Below, piece after piece: positions 49,927 through 49,975 of a stretch of 49,975 nucleotides of DNA (position 1 is the first letter of the stretch; each line of letters begins with the position of its first letter). Under the pieces are notes generated by a model, which was given only the letters and a program-made list of their open reading frames with translations, was not told the origin of the DNA and searched no databases. This DNA comes from Planctomycetota bacterium (GTDB taxonomy: Bacteria > Planctomycetota > Phycisphaerae > WQYP01): assembly GCA_021790385.1 (NCBI GenBank), contig JAJYDW010000026.1, positions 1 through 49,975 on the forward strand. Direction: 5' to 3'. Both the position numbers and the translations under genes were made by a program.

Positions 49927-49975
49927 ATGGCAAATTATGCATCATCGGCGCTTATATGTGATCGCAACCAGCGGA
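49927..49975 (+). CDS. Start of an unidentified gene (partial)
   Basis: An ATG 6 nt after a good promoter opens a frame that runs off the window, reading MANYASSALICDRNQR. Sixteen residues are too few to identify it. Confidence 0.35.
   Translation, partial: MANYASSALICDRNQR

Noticed and set aside
1..49975. CRISPR array, rRNA or tRNA genes, phage or conjugative modules
   Set aside because: No regularly spaced repeats, no tRNA T-loop motif in a foldable context, no rRNA stretches, and no integrase, capsid or transfer genes were seen.

Overview
The window reads as ordinary chromosome from a planctomycete-type bacterium, most likely class Phycisphaerae or a relative. The evidence is the combination of a PEP-CTERM exported protein (48216-49016), a planctomycete-style prepilin-like protein (49119-49886), a fused LpxC-FabZ enzyme inside a full outer-membrane block (bamA, skp/ompH, lpxD, lpxC-fabZ, lpxA), a CsrA, and frequent TTG/GTG starts. 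Taxonomy is inferred from gene content; no rRNA or tRNA gene was seen.

Layout. 1-8041 (+): tail of an unknown gene, an exported protein of unknown function, mnmA, then a four-gene BMP-type nucleoside ABC transporter (lipoprotein, double ATPase, two permeases). 8151-10225 (-): ribF and nrnA, overlapping by 4 nt, divergent from a parvulin-like lipoprotein (10403-11761, +). 11770-19427 (-): the envelope block, with a Gfo/Idh/MocA dehydrogenase coupled to lpxA. 19732-24324 (+): SIMPL protein, a short glycosyltransferase-like membrane fragment, sucC, sucD, and a divergent Fpg/Nei-like protein. 24380-27004 (-): csrA, tag and a TlpA-like thioredoxin. 27215-30045 (+): GH20 hexosaminidase and PfkB sugar kinase. 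30032-33206 (-): rpsI, rplM and an AraB-like kinase. 33640-36922 (+): sdhCAB. 36895-38331 (-): MATE exporter. 38423-40778 (+): small membrane protein and a siroheme nitrite/sulfite reductase. 40806-41618 (-): UlaG-like hydrolase. 41992-43446 (+): GT-C-like membrane protein. 43368-46935 (-): histidine kinase, pnp, rpsO. 47150-49975 (+): transposase remnant, AT-rich spacer, PEP-CTERM protein, prepilin-like protein and the first codons of another gene.

Genes that work together: the ABC cluster imports nucleosides; ribF/nrnA covers flavin cofactors and nanoRNA turnover; the envelope block makes lipid A precursors and inserts outer-membrane proteins; sucCD and sdhCAB are adjacent TCA-cycle steps; GH20 plus PfkB suggests amino-sugar use; rplM-rpsI and rpsO-pnp are classic translation/RNA-decay pairs.

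No CRISPR array, phage, complete IS element or obvious defence island was found. Points worth a second look: an SDH membrane anchor with a Cys/His pattern recalling mycobacterial Sdh1, an Fpg/Nei homologue lacking the N-terminal catalytic proline, a 35-bp dyad in front of the siroheme reductase, a set of promoters with the -10 box 5-7 nt from an ATG (possible leaderless mRNAs), a GnnA-like dehydrogenase coupled to lpxA, and a csrA leader with an anti-SD hairpin loop. All motif positions were read by eye; no similarity search was run.
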